Shown piece after piece: positions 11,371 through 23,277 of a stretch of DNA of 64,000 bases; positions within the stretch are counted from its first letter, which is position 1; each line of letters begins with the position of its first letter. The position numbers and the translations under genes are program-made. The DNA is taken from assembly GCA_024509875.1 (NCBI GenBank), contig JAMPIV010018971.1, positions 791,361 through 855,360 on the forward strand, given 5' to 3'. Under the pieces are notes generated by a model, which saw nothing but the letters and a program-made list of their open reading frames with translations, made no database searches and was not told the DNA's origin. The stretch is from Oreohelix idahoensis (lineage: Eukaryota; Mollusca; Gastropoda; Stylommatophora; Oreohelicidae).

Positions 11371-11385
11371 TAAAGAAGAGGGCTC
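11371..11385 (+). other. Polypurine tract of element A
   Basis: TAAAGAAGAGGGCTC directly precedes the 3' LTR. The purine run AAAGAAGAGGG is the expected plus-strand primer. Confidence 0.75.
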
Positions 11386-13359
11386 TGTAGCGAAATTTGG
11401 TTCCTCTTGCTTTGTTGTGGAAAAAAAATGTGTAGCGCGACTCCCACACACACACACCAGCGCAAGGTCAGCGCGGCGGTCTTTCTTTGAAGTTTGTAGT
11501 AGACGGGAAATGTGAATTACGGTTAAAAGCCATACAGTATTACTGAAGAATGGGGAAATAGCTAATAGGAATGAATGGCGGACTTTCAAAGTTTGCATTT
11601 GCTGGACATTAAATTATTCACTACAGGAGAACGCCTGGTTGGAATAATATTAAATAAAAATAATTCAACAAAGGAGATAGACTAGGAATTATATCCAAAA
11701 GGATATTATTCAAATATAAATAGTTTTAAAGATAATTAATATTTTTCACCTTCATCACATCGGCTAAAAGTTAGCTAATAATCTTTAAAAATTTATTACA
11801 CTAACAAGCCTCAACGGATTTGTATAAAACTTATATGTAATGAAAGCCTCATATGGGGAAAAGGAAATGATACATAGAAAGGACGGAAGAATATAAGTGT
11901 GTAGTGAACAGAAGAAAAAAACAAGTACAGGAAAACACAGATTGCTTCAAATAGCCTCAAACCAGGAGATGAAACGAAAATCTTTTGGGACTTTTAGAGG
12001 TGCTTTCTCGTACGCTCGAGAGACTGAAATATAAGGACAGAGAGACGCGTTGAAAATCACACACACCAAATCCAGAAGCTAAAGTGAGAAACTGGAAGAC
12101 AGTATCTGCAAGAAAAGTTTTTTTTTTCACGCTGCATGCAGGGCAGATTAACTTCAACCAAAACAATCTCACCGTGAGCTTATAGATCCTAAGAGGGTAT
12201 GTAAGTTTATTAAAGATATATGTATGAATAATATCATTTTATTTCAGATTTTATTTCTGATTGATTGTATCAGATATAATAAAAAAGAGAATGACGCTAA
12301 CCAGAGATAACCTTCACCGGTATTGTCAGGAAGCATAACCATTAATTGGTTAGCCAAATATATCATGGCTAATTCTTGCCTGGAAGCTTACGACATACCA
12401 GCAAGTAATTAAGTGACTTGACATCCATAAGTGGAAGGCAAAGGTTATATCGTACCCATGTATCATAACATATGATTTATTCATGTATTTTGTTAATTCT
12501 GCACAGTATACATTATCTTATCATGCTATCTCTGTAACATACTACCATGATTCATTCATTTATATACAAACACTGAAGACATGGCCGCATCATGAACAGT
12601 AGTTGGTGGTGAGATTGTTGGAACAACATGGCCACCTATTACTTCTTGTTCCAGGTTTTTATGATCAATGTTTATGATCATTCCTGATCGAGAAACTAAA
12701 GACTTGAAGAAGTTGATCCAGCTCACTGAAGCCTAGAGGTCAACCAAACTTCAACACCTTAGTCCCCCGTAGTTATAGGGCGGGCTGAAGGAAAGTCTTC
12801 CGTACTCCAGTGTGTCGGAGGAACCTCGAGCAGACGTGGCTAAAGTTGAGTTTCTTTTTATCCATCCAACAAATCCTGTGAGCAGTTTCTAAAACGACTG
12901 TCTAATGATGACAACTAGATGGCAAGAGATAATGTGACAATCCTTTTGTTATAAATTCAGTGGAAGATAAATCCAAGACTTTTTCTATTAGTTATTTTAA
13001 TTTGTAACTGTAAATAATCATACATTTTACCATCTTCCAACACCCATTTATCATTACAAGAATATATAGATGTACATAATAAATTGGATAATTGTACTCA
13101 TCTGACTTGTTAAATTTTTAACTGTTAAATTTTGAGTTACCTTTTCAAATTTAATTATATTATCACATAGGGTTACGATAGCGAAAGTAGCAACTTATAC
13201 TTCTGAAGCCTAAATCTATTGTCCAGCTCAGAGTATTCACAGCTGTAACTCACTTGTGACACCAGTGTACTTCTCGGGCACTGGAACTTCATACTTTCTG
13301 GAGAGAGATTCTACTTCTGCTCTACCACTATTATCATAATAGGAAAACCTTTCGCTACA
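11386..13359 (+). repeat. 3' LTR of element A
   Basis: 1974 bp with the same ends as the 5' LTR. It is immediately followed by the ACATG target duplication, which is also the first five bases of the minisatellite unit. Confidence 0.95.
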
Positions 13360-14010
13360 ACATGGACACTCATCTGTCTCTCCACATGGACACTTATCTG
13401 TCTCTCCACATGGACACTCATCTGTCTCTCCACATGGACACTCATCTGTCTCTCCACATGGACACTCATCTGTCTCTCCACATGGACACTCATCTGTCTC
13501 TCCACATGGACACTCATCTGTCTCTCCACATGGACACTCATCTGTCTCTCCACATGGACACTCATCTGTCTCTCCACATGGACACTCATCTGTCTCTCCA
13601 CATGGACACTCATCTGTCTCTCCACATGGACACTTATCTGTCTCTCCACATGAACAATCAGCTGTTTCTCCACATGGACACTCATCTGTCTCTCCACATG
13701 AAGACTCATCTGTCTCTCCACATGGACACTCATCTGTCTCTCTACATGGACACTCATCTGTCTCTCCACATGGACACCCATCTGTCTCTCTACATGGACA
13801 CTCATCTGTCTCTCCACATGGACACTCATCTGTCTCTCCACATGGACACTCATCTGTCTCTCCACATGGACACTCATCTGTCTCTCCACATGGACACTCA
13901 TCTGTCTCTCCACATGGACACTCATCTGTCTCTCTACATGGACACTCATCTGTCTCTCCACATGGACACTCATCTGTCTCTCCACATGGACACTCATCTG
14001 TCTATCCTAT
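13360..14010 (+). repeat. 24-bp minisatellite, about 27 copies
   Basis: The unit begins ACATGGACACTCATC and ends TGTCTCTCC. Most copies are identical. Variants sit in the middle of the array (around 13650-13800), and the edges look more homogeneous. Because 24 is a multiple of three, both strands stay open and give meaningless octapeptide repeats. No start context, signal or flanking domain supports coding. Confidence 0.95.
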
Positions 14011-16721
14011 TTTCAGTTTGTTGAACAGGTGGTTTCTGAGTCTGCAATGGCCGGTTCTCAGTCTGAAAATAAATTATCACTTGACCTTTTCTTGATTATG
14101 TATAGTATGGTTCAGCTTTCCTGGACTCCTGCTGCCATTTTTGGTTATTGCTTTTATCTCTTTATATGTAGCCCTGTACTCTGGATTTTCCTTCCTCCCT
14201 CTTTGACAACACAGGGTGACACTATAAAAACAGAAGTAACGTAACCGAAATTATTTGATTTTAAAGTTGAGCAGAATACAGATGCATAGAGGAGAAACAA
14301 CCAAACGGACGATAAGCATAGGAGACAGAAACTAGAGTGTGACGGTATTGCCTCCCCTGCTTTGCAGTAGTGGTCCAACAGTGGCCAAGACTCTAGAGTA
14401 TCTAATATGGGCTTCAAAGGTGTCTACCTTCGCACAAGATTACTCTCGGCAGAGATGTAGATAGAAGGGTGATGACACTTCTATTACAAAGGGAGTCTTC
14501 ACAAGATATTCAGAATAAGCGAGAACAATACTGCTTTGGCTGAGTATGTTAACTCTGTAATTCTGCCGACGCTTTTGTGAAGGATTTAAGCACTTATTAC
14601 TTTCAGCTCGTTTAAGTCCCCACCCCTGATTTACTCAGTGGAATTCTATTATTCTAATATAGTTCTGTTTAGAATGTGTGTAGTAATTTGACTGAGACAA
14701 AAATGCAGTAACTTTAAAATGATTAAATAGAAGTTAAATTTGTAACATTACAGATAACAAAATTTAATAATCACTTTAGGTTTTAATAGTTGGAAAATAA
14801 TTTGAATAGTTATGAATCAAGAAAAGTTATCATCACAGTCTTTAGGGAATGGAAAATGTTACAAGAAGTTCAAGTGGCAGCATATATTTGAACTTAGCTG
14901 CCAATGACAGTTCTACTCCTTCTTATGGGTTGGTTCTTTTTACTGTGCTCAAGCTCGTCTCTGGTCAAGGTTGTCGGGGGTAGCTCGTTTCACAGAAATG
15001 TCAAAGAAAGTCTACCACGTGTGTCTTTCGTCTTAACGATTAGGCCACGGTTCCCTTCTTGTTCCAGAGATGGTACTTTCTGCTGGTACCACCAATAACT
15101 ATGGTGAAGAATAGAAAAAAAAACCGCTCTTCCGAGTATGGCGTTTTCCACCCCATAGTTCTGGGTTCCTATCTTCCCATACCACCATCCCAATTAACTC
15201 AGACTTTACCCTCGATGAGAATTAAATTTAATCCCTCGGTATAAAACTTTCTTTACATTTAAACAGAATAGCTTTCAAAGTTACTTTATATTTAAATGAA
15301 AAGGTAAATTATACAGATAGAGTCTGTTTACATATATATCTCCACTGATTGAAAATTGTTCACAATGTAAATTGAATAGGTTTTCATTTATGTTTACACT
15401 GATTGAAAAGTTTGAAACTTCCATTACTTTAAAATGAATATTTTCACATAGACATTTACACTGGTTTAAGCTTGAAAACTTACATTAATTTTAAAGTGAA
15501 TATGTTTATAGGGACATTTACACTGCTTTGAAAATGTAAATATTATACTTAGAATGTACATCATTTCTTTCATCTTTCCCTCCCTGCTCCGTATGGAACC
15601 TGGGACTACTTTATGCTTTTAGTTCTCTTTACGAAACTAGCAATAAAGCAATCACCAACCCGTGCAGTGGTGGTTCATGAATCATCATTCTATATGCTGA
15701 GGTTGCCAGCCTCAAATAACTTTGACATCCACAAGCGAGTTTCACATATTAAAATTCACTAGCAATATATACATATATATAAATGTTAGTTCACTTGTTA
15801 GTAATAAATATGAAATGTAAATCCCAACTTACGCAAATTCTGACTCACAGACAGTTTGCTCAGATGAATAAAAGAGACTTGAGTCGGCCTCTTACACACG
15901 TCTGGGATGTCGTTAATTTAATAAGTTCCCTCTCTGACTTCGTGTGTGGTCCTTCAGTTTCGTCAGTCCCGGTTTCCTTATTTAAAATGTTAGAGATTTC
16001 CTAGGCTATATTGTAAGTCCTGATAAATACTCCAATAAAAGTAGTCCGGTATATTAAGAAGGAATTCTGAATTCTAATTCTTCACTGTAGCAAGGTCTTG
16101 TAACTTTGCGAGCGATTTCTTAAGTGAGATAGCTTGAGAAAAGGATCAGATTATATTCCCTGCCTTCCCACGCCGTCGCTTGTTATGAGCTATAAAAAAC
16201 TCCAATCGTATTCAAATAGGCGGGTTATGGGGTAATTTCAACTCTCCCATATATGGTAATAAGATGTCCGATGCCCTTGTGTTCAAACTTACAAACACAT
16301 CGGTAACCGCATATGACCCTGTGTTCGAGATGTACCAATCTTACTTTTATCTAAAGTAATCTTGTCATCCATGTCTTATCTGTGATTAAGCCGATAGCGC
16401 TGGCCGATGTACGTGTTAATCTGCCGCGCCTATAGCCAACATATCTGGGCAGCGCCAAGCAAATGTGATTATTATCACCTGCAGGGAGTGTCGAATGATT
16501 TGATAAAATCAAATATCTGCTACTTAGCAGCAAAATAAAGAAGAAAGAAAGAAAAAAAGAAAAGTGCGACAATTGAGAGCAGTTAATAAAAATCAGTACC
16601 ACAAATGTACCGATACTGCCGGTGTGAAACAAAGATCGATAGGGGGCCGCCCCATTTTATCACAAAGAGGCATATAAGCTTACCAGAAGATCAACATTTT
16701 TGTTACACAATAAATAATATA
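14011..16721. other. Unassigned DNA with a repeat R fragment
   Basis: No gene was recognised. A repeat R fragment lies at about 15640-15720 (GCTGAGGTTGCCAGCC). Between about 15300 and 15540 the words CATTTACACTG and TTGAAAA recur at 50-60 bp intervals, a decayed tandem pattern. A purine-rich AAGAAAGAAAG stretch lies at about 16540-16565. Confidence 0.4.
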
Positions 16722-17859
16722 CCGGCATACCTCGACTTTCGTTGCTTCGAGTTTCGTCTCTTCGCTCTTTCGTCGGTTTTCAGTTATAACCACGTTTCCA
16801 AATTTCGTCGCTCGCTTCGCTCTTTCGTCGCATTTTGTCACAACTGCGCGTCATCTTGTTTCTGTCGTCGTTCAGTCTTTGAACAGAAATCGTTCGGTGT
16901 GTACTGTTTTTTGAAGCTGTCTGCATTGAATCTCCTATATTTGTGATTAAACATAGTAATACTAATTTTTGTGATTAAAATAACCAAACAATTCATACTA
17001 TCTTATTTTCGTGATTATACTGTAAACAGTTCATAGTTACTTTTGTGATAACAGTATAATGGCAGTGTTCGTATCGTGATTATAAGACACGTGTACAGTT
17101 TTCATACTGTACTTTTTGTGTTTAGGCCTTATATTACCTATACTTGTGCTTTAATTATATTCATAATGGGTCCTAAGTGTAGTGACAAAGTTAAAAAACC
17201 CATAAGCAGAGGACGCAATTGCATACTGGGACAGGGTGCATCCGAATTTCGACAGAAGTTCTAAAGTAAATAGTGGGCTAGAACACCAAATAGCCTGTTA
17301 CAGAGAACTTCTTAGAAGAAAAGGAAATCACTGAGGCAAACGTCTTTGCTTTCCTTTTTCAAGACGCAACCACCACAACCAACTTCAGTCACCCCTCCCT
17401 CTAACCCTTCAGATTCGGAGCCATTAACATCAACCCAACCCCTGTTAGATCTCCTTCAAAGTCCCCTTCTCCTACGAGAATTAGATTGAGTTCCTCTAGT
17501 TCTGAGGATGAGCCACCTCAATTTTCTCCATCTGATTTTATAAGTCTAGAATCCCACTAAATCACCAACATTCAAAATTGTACATATTGTATATATTCAT
17601 CGTCTACTTGCTCAAGAATGATTTTAAGGTAAGATGTTATTTGCGTATTTTTTATTTATTACTGCATTTTCTTTATTCTTATGTTTATTTCTGTTTATTT
17701 AGGTGTTGTACGCATTCGCAAGTGTTATATAGTTAGTTATTTACGTTTTTTTGGCGGCCCTATTGCAAGCTACATAAAGGCTATGCTTCGACTTTCGTCA
17801 ATTTTCGACTTTCGTCAGTGTTCTGGTCCCTAACCTGTCGAAAGAGTGAGGTATGCCTG
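16722..17859. mobile_element. Tigger/pogo-like DNA transposon, internally deleted
   Basis: 1138 bp. The left end reads CCGGCATACCTCGACTTTCG. The right end, read inward, starts CAGGCATACCTCACTCTTTC. Both ends are flanked by TA (16720-16721 and 17860-17861), the target used by Tc1/mariner and pogo elements. The 12-base start matches the CAGGCATACCTCG terminus of Tigger elements as I remember it. Inside are only a short frame starting at ATG 17166 and a Ser/Pro-rich, acidic stretch up to about 17560. These fit the two ends of a transposase gene whose catalytic middle is missing, so the element would need a transposase in trans. The subterminal CTTTCGTCG-type words repeat several times and may be transposase binding sites. 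Confidence 0.75.
17166..17264 (+). pseudogene. Possible N-terminal remnant of a Tigger-like transposase
   Basis: A 32-codon stretch begins MGPKCSDKVKK inside the TIR-bounded element. The M-x-P-K-basic start is typical of Tigger/jerky-type transposases, but the rest is too short to prove homology. A second remnant, rich in Ser, Pro and acidic residues and ending SDFISLESH before a stop near 17561, would fit the C-terminal tail. No DDE catalytic domain is present between them. Confidence 0.4.
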
Positions 17860-17861
17860 TA

Positions 17862-18757
17862 TGTCAAGGACAGGTGTAGTTATGGCGACCACAACCTACC
17901 CACTGCCTCCGTGTCCAGGAATATCAAACCCCGCTGTTCGCTTCTTTACATACAAAACCAACACAGTAACCGTAGTAATCGGTCTTCAAACAATTTAATA
18001 TTGAGATACTGTCGTGAAATGACGTCTGTCTCACATCACGAATTCTCTGACCATACAGCGCGCCATACATTGTAGAAAGATATGATACACTAACCAATGA
18101 AAACGCTTTCTTGGTCCTGTGTTTACTACCGCTGGGAAAATAAAGATGGCAAGGCCCAATCTGTGTAACCTGATTAACTTCGGAATTTTACTACAGCATT
18201 TTAGAAGAAGTACCACTTGAAAGAGGGTACCAACACAATATTAGGGATATTACTCTACCCGTAAGTAATAATACTTCTACTAATACTAATATAGGACGGG
18301 AGAAATCGTGGGTTGAATGCATTCGACGCTTCAGGTTGTCCTAAATTTAGCAGTTTAAACAATGCATACTATAAAATGCAATTTAGAAACTAAAAGATTA
18401 TTACATAGATATAAAGCCTAATCCCAAGTATAATTTAAGCTTTGGGGGAATAAATTGGAACAGGAATAACGGAGATAATTTAAAAAAGTAGTTTTCCTAC
18501 ATTGAACGATAGGCAGAAAGCTACCCATATTTTCTGATCGTGATTACATTCCTCGGGATGCACTTCTCGTACGTCCGCGGTCACACTATAAATAGACTGG
18601 CCTAATATACTCAGGTCAGTCACTATTATTTGAATACACAGAAAGCGGGGGAAAGAAGAGCATTTGTTAATGCAAGTGTTTGCCTTCTGTACCTGTTAGC
18701 AGACCTTAATAAACCATTAAGGGCTAGTCTGTGTGTGCCTGAGGGTAAGAACAAATA
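17862..18757. other. Unassigned DNA
   Basis: No gene or known repeat was recognised. Short open frames have no domain signal. Confidence 0.4.
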
Positions 18758-18778
18758 TATATACATATATATATATAC

Positions 18779-18872
<94 letters not shown>
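18758..18872 (+). repeat. (TA)n then (TG)n microsatellite
   Basis: About 80 bp of alternating TA pass directly into GTGTGT at the right edge. The apparent Ile-Tyr repeat frame across it is an artefact. Confidence 0.95.
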
Positions 18873-20465
18873 AATTCAATTGATTAATCCATCTGTGCGA
18901 TAAGACGTGTATAGATGTGTTAGGAATGGACAGTGTGTACTGATGAAACTTACAGGCTCATGTGTAATTCTAGAGGCAAAGCCCGCCTTCGGAGATATTT
19001 AAAATATTGAGAATGATGGCCAAAGTACGACTGTAAGTTTGATAAAGTATTTGAAGAAGTATTTCTTGAACGGAATGAGGCACCTACCATGAACATAAGG
19101 AAAGATAAAAGGGATTGTAGTACTGTATAATTTGACCTATTACTTAGTAGTTTTATTCGCAACCAAATTATTGTATGGAGGCGAATCATGGGAAACGAAT
19201 GATAATTAAGAAGGTAGAAGAGAATTATGATCACATTGAATTAAAATGATTGTTGCTACTATACTATGCCTTTTGCATCTGCTAGCACGCTAGTATGAAA
19301 CTGTCTATCGTCCCCATCTGTGTCACAGCGGGATATTGATAGGCAAATACAGGGATTGCGTTTAACTTCGTTTCAGGTTTAATCCTTTAACCTAAAGCCA
19401 ACCACAAATAAGAAGAGGCATCTCCTACTGAAGTTACAACGAATGCAGTGCCAGTCTATGGAAAAGGGCCAGACATATCGTGTGTAACAGTTGGAAAGTT
19501 TTTTCATCTGAAGATTCTATCTAGCATCAGAGGGAGCCATCTGCAGTGACTCAGATATGTTGCTCTCAGGGCAACTGTGTTGCGTATGCTGGCTCACCAA
19601 AAAATAAACGCATCCAGTTCATGATGAACAGAACAGTATAGAGCTCAATTAGATTGTAAAGATAACACTAATAATTCTTCAGTGAAAGATCAAGCAAGCT
19701 AGACTGTCTACCAAGAGATAGACATCTTAACACAAGAGAAAGTTATTTTTGTTGAACTGTTCTTATTTATTTATTTTTGTAAAATATTTGATTTTAATGC
19801 TTTTCAAACAGAAAAGAGAAAATGTATAAATAAATTGTAAATATTTACCAGCAGACTTACTTAAATTCTTTAAGTTAAGTTTTTATTCAATGTTGGTAAA
19901 TTTTAAATAAATAATTTCCCCTAGCAGAGTCAGAAACAATATTAACTACAATAATCACAGAGGCGGATGAGGAGAGGTAGCAGTTAGGGACTCAGAGTAC
20001 TACATCACCATCTTCTCTAGGAACTTACATAGCTTGACCCTACCTTTGTGTCTATACACCCTTACTCTCTTCAGAGAAGGGGGTATTACTGATAAGACCA
20101 GACTCTTATCTGGCACTATCCTGGTATCATCTGATACACCTGTATGTCCAGGATATCTCCTTATTTTTAATAACATCTGAACCTCTCGCGACAGATACTG
20201 ATGTATGAACAGGGTATTCAATGGGTCGTGGAAGAATACCTGAACACAGACCCACAATTCCAGGTCTATAGAAACATGCCAGCGTTCTGAACGTGTTGAA
20301 CGCATGTTTTTCCGTGCGTACGGTTTTTGTACGTAGAAAGAAAAAGATGTACGGTCAAGGATAAACATATTTAAACAAATTACGAGGGGAAACCCGAAGC
20401 CTGTAAACAGTAAATAAATAAATATTACACACACATAAAGGTATGTTTCAGGCACTCGTGAGAAA
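18873..20465. other. Unassigned DNA
   Basis: No gene, RNA or mobile element was recognised over about 1.6 kb. A 162-codon minus-strand open frame at 20000-20488 has no recognisable motif and overlaps a SINE-like head, so I do not call it a gene. Confidence 0.4.
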
Positions 20466-20469
20466 TAAA

Positions 20470-20579
20470 GAAGTAGAAAACTAGACAACAGAAAAACAAC
20501 AGAAGTAAGAGACCTACCGGAGAATCGAACCCAGGATCTCCTTGTGTTTTGCTTCCGTAGCTAGGTGGTGGTGCCGTTC

Positions 20580-20580
<1 letters not shown>
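20470..20580 (-). repeat. tRNA-like SINE head
   Basis: On the minus strand, CCTGGGTTCGATTCTCCGG (plus-strand 20520-20540) is a good Pol III B box with its stem. An imperfect A-box-like CACCTAGCTACGG lies upstream. The plus-strand complement is the familiar GAGAATCGAACCC. No TSD or tail could be fixed because a (TA)n tract abuts it. Confidence 0.5.
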
Positions 20581-20581
<1 letters not shown>

Positions 20582-20664
<83 letters not shown>

Positions 20665-20700
20665 TTATTTATTTATATATTTATTTATATATTTATATTC
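20582..20700 (+). repeat. (TA)n/(TTTA)n microsatellite
   Basis: About 80 bp of TA alternation pass into TTTATTTATTTA-type repeats. Open frames across it are artefacts. Confidence 0.95.
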
Positions 20701-21480
20701 ACCATAATGCGCCCTTCAAATTTCAAAGTGAAATACCTTTTTTTGCTCGCTGTTTTCATTCGGCGTGTTCTTTTTGCTTCTGCTTGTTACAAGAGTTTCT
20801 GTTAGCCCAATATGAGTAGGTTCCGTAGGGAGCATCGCCACTTGATGCGATCGGCAGCTTCATCCTCCCAGGCTGCTAGATTTACTAAGCTAGAAACAGT
20901 AATTAAAACATTTGAATTCACGTAAGCACAGCAAGGTAAAACCGAATATTGATTGTACGAAGATTTGGAAAATGAAACCTGTTTTTATATAGGGTGAATG
21001 AAGTCTTTTCCTATTTAACACGCTTATTTTCTCACTTATGTCGGACTCGATTTTCATGAAACAAGTATCAAACAAGGTAGAATAACTGCCATTTGACAAA
21101 TACATTTTAGTGTATTTTTTTTTTTAATTCACAGAAGCTAAATAAAACAAAATAAAATACAAAATGGCCAATAAAGTGACGGTGAGGAGACAATCACATT
21201 TTTTGGTTGCTAGTAAATCATGTGTTGAACAAATTGGATCTCCCGCTGGGTTGCAATGTTATGTGATATAGTATTATATGTACTAAAATGACAATTATTT
21301 TATTATAGTGTTTGTTTCATATACATTGGTTGTATAGGAGTGAAGATATCACAATTTAACACACACACAAAACGAAGTAACTTGTCAATCACCCCGAATA
21401 GATGAAAGGAGAAATACCCTACTTACGACAATTAGTAGCCCTATGCAGTTTCCGGGTGTCTCTGTAAAGACACAGAAAGA
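20701..21480. other. Unassigned DNA
   Basis: No gene or repeat family was recognised. There is an A-rich tail-like stretch near 21115-21165. Confidence 0.4.
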
Positions 21481-21484
21481 ACAG

Positions 21485-21690
21485 AGGTACTTCACCCTCA
21501 TGCATGTCGTACAAGGCACTAATATGAGGTTCTGTATGTGACTTGCAACCTCACCAAGTAACAAAAATGGTTTCTATAGCAATATGTTTGACATGATGAG
21601 GTTGTCAGCCCCAAGCACAACCTTATGTTAGTGGCCATGAACGACATGCTTGAGGGAGCAGTAGTCATATTCTTTCTTTGTTTCTTCATT
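21485..21690. repeat. Inverted pair of repeat R fragments
   Basis: A minus-strand copy (21485-21560; core complement CATGCATGTCGTAC) faces a plus-strand copy (21590-21690; CATGATGAGGTTGTCAGCC, then GAACGACATGCTTGAGGGAG). Only about 30 bp separate them. Element B lies just downstream. Confidence 0.55.
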
Positions 21691-21977
21691 GATTTGAGGA
21701 AACTACAAGGAGTTAATAAAGTGCTTGTCATAAAATTAACAAGTGATACAACGTAAAAATATCTCCAAAGGATAAAATGTAAGGATAAAAACATAATGCG
21801 TAAGCTGCTGATAGTACATGATCGCCCTGACCGCGGGTCATCACCCTCCATAAAAATTGACTTGTTAGACGGGAAATCAAAACGGTTACCATTTGGAGGG
21901 ATGAGAACGGCGGATCAAAAGGAAAAAAAAAATATGACTGAAAAAAATTGCGTGAGACTAGCAAGGCTAAGGAGACG

Positions 21978-23277
21978 AACGAACGAACGAACGAACGAAC
22001 GAACGAACTTTATTTTCGAAGGGTAAAGAATTGGGCGCGCAGGCCCGTCTAACATTCTGCCCTTCCACTCTCATTAATCTTGCATACTATATCCTTTCAT
22101 TCCCACATGATGCTTTAAGCATTAATTTAAAGGCATGCAACATTATAAAGTTACCATTCATTTACAGTATGCAAGCATAATAATAAAAAAATGAGTAGGT
22201 TTTTTTTTTTTGAAACAAACAAGCTAGTAAATGGGGGAAAAAAGTAATAATAAAATAAAATAAATAAAACAATAAATAAAAATAAATAAATTCTGTATAC
22301 CGACACTCACTCATGCGGTCAATCCGTCTACAATTAATCTGTATTTTTGGTGTGCGGGTACATTCTCACGACTCACATTTCTAAAGTACAATATTATGTG
22401 GGTACATTCACACATACATTACATTATATAATAATATTTTAAAGTGAATATAATAATGATATTACATGGATATAAAACAAATTATTCACACACAAAAATG
22501 AGCGGAAGAGGAAAAGAAATGTTGACCTATGGATGAGATGTTGACAGGCAAATACTGTTTCTATGGGGGTAGATAATCAGTGTTGAGGAAGTGTTTGAAA
22601 AGTGCTTTGTTAAAAGAATATTGTGTAGGTAGGCTTTTTAGGTGGTGTGGAAGGCTGTTCCATAAGTAGGCACCAGAGTAGGCTAGACTCTTTTTGAACA
22701 GGTCGATCCTAGGTTTGGGCAGACGTAACTGATGTAATCGTTGTCCCTCCCTTCTACTGGTTTGAAACAATGATCTTAGGTACGACGGGGCATTGTTAGA
22801 TAGAACTGTGTGAGTCAGCTTGGCTTTGTTGTAGAGAAGACGTTTTTTTAGCGACAGTATTTTGGGTTCTTTTCCTGTCCTTGTGTGTGGTGTCGTGCGA
22901 TTATCGGTGATCAGACGCACTGCTCTCTTTTGCAGGGAGTGCAGTCTCTTCGAGGTGGAAGCAGGGCAACAATCCCATAGTGTAGAGCAGTAATCTAGAT
23001 GTGTCTGTATATGTGAGGTGTAGAACAATAGTCTAGTGTCTGCGTCTAAGAAGTGTTTTATTTTGGCTAGCTGGTACGTCTTTTGTGCTATGTGTTTGGT
23101 TAAATTCCGTACATGGGAGTTCCACGTTAAGTGCTGGTCAATCGTGATCCCCAGAACTTTGTGTTCTGTTACATGTTCAATTTGTATTGATTCCGCGTGT
23201 AGCTGTAGCGATCTTTTGGTGCAGCTTAGGAGTTTCTGTCTGGTGGTAATCAACATAGATTTCGTTTTTGTTGTGTT
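21978..23277 (-). mobile_element. 5'-truncated CR1-superfamily-like LINE inside the 5' LTR
   Basis: The insert is absent from the 3' LTR, so its limits are seen directly. On the minus strand it runs from a truncated pol frame at about 23277 to a 3' tail of (TTCG)n at 21978-22010, preceded by AATAAAG. Microsatellite-type 3' tails and the protein below fit the CR1/L2/Daphne superfamily. No clear TSD was found: the LTR reads GAGACG on the left and TTGGGG on the right, and about three bases of the LTR seem lost. Confidence 0.8.
22561..23277 (-). pseudogene. C-terminal part of a CR1-like LINE reverse transcriptase
   Basis: About 231 codons are open up to a natural stop at 22561. Motifs are those of the thumb and C-terminal region: H-K-V-L-G-I-T-I-D followed by LTWNSHV, then HLDYCSTLWD and LHSLQKRAVRLI, and near the end YLWNSLPHHLKSL. 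The endonuclease and the RT palm with its FADD-type centre are missing upstream, because the copy is 5'-truncated where it meets the LTR. Such truncation is the normal outcome of target-primed reverse transcription. The first Met in the frame (23256) is internal to the old protein. This copy cannot move by itself. Confidence 0.85.

Larger units (their letters stand above)
4725..13359 (+). mobile_element. LTR retrotransposon A, Ty3/gypsy domains with INT before RT
   Basis: This is an 8635-bp element with two near-identical LTRs, at 4725-6708 and 11386-13359. It is flanked by a perfect 5-bp TSD, ACATG, at 4720-4724 and 13360-13364. Internal order is LTR, PBS, gag, protease, integrase, reverse transcriptase, RNase H, polypurine tract, LTR. 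Integrase upstream of RT is the Gmr1-like arrangement. Three lesions break the pol frame: a 4-bp duplication near 9431, a stop at 11062-11064 and a frameshift near 11180. The element is therefore not autonomous as sequenced. It inserted at the edge of a 24-bp minisatellite: the left flank, ending TCTTCTCCACATG, is one divergent repeat unit. Confidence 0.93.

Noticed and set aside
13360..14010. CRISPR-like array
   Set aside because: Units are contiguous without spacers, and the context is eukaryotic.
13311..14024. Long open frames on both strands with octapeptide repeats (MDTHLSLH and MSVHVERQ)
   Set aside because: They are the two readings of a 24-bp tandem repeat whose length is a multiple of three. 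There is no flanking domain and no reason to expect translation.
20000..20488. 162-codon minus-strand open frame
   Set aside because: No motif was recognised, it partly overlaps a tRNA-like SINE head, and there is no supporting context.
18630..20819. Ile-Tyr repeat frames
   Set aside because: They are translations of (TA)n microsatellites.
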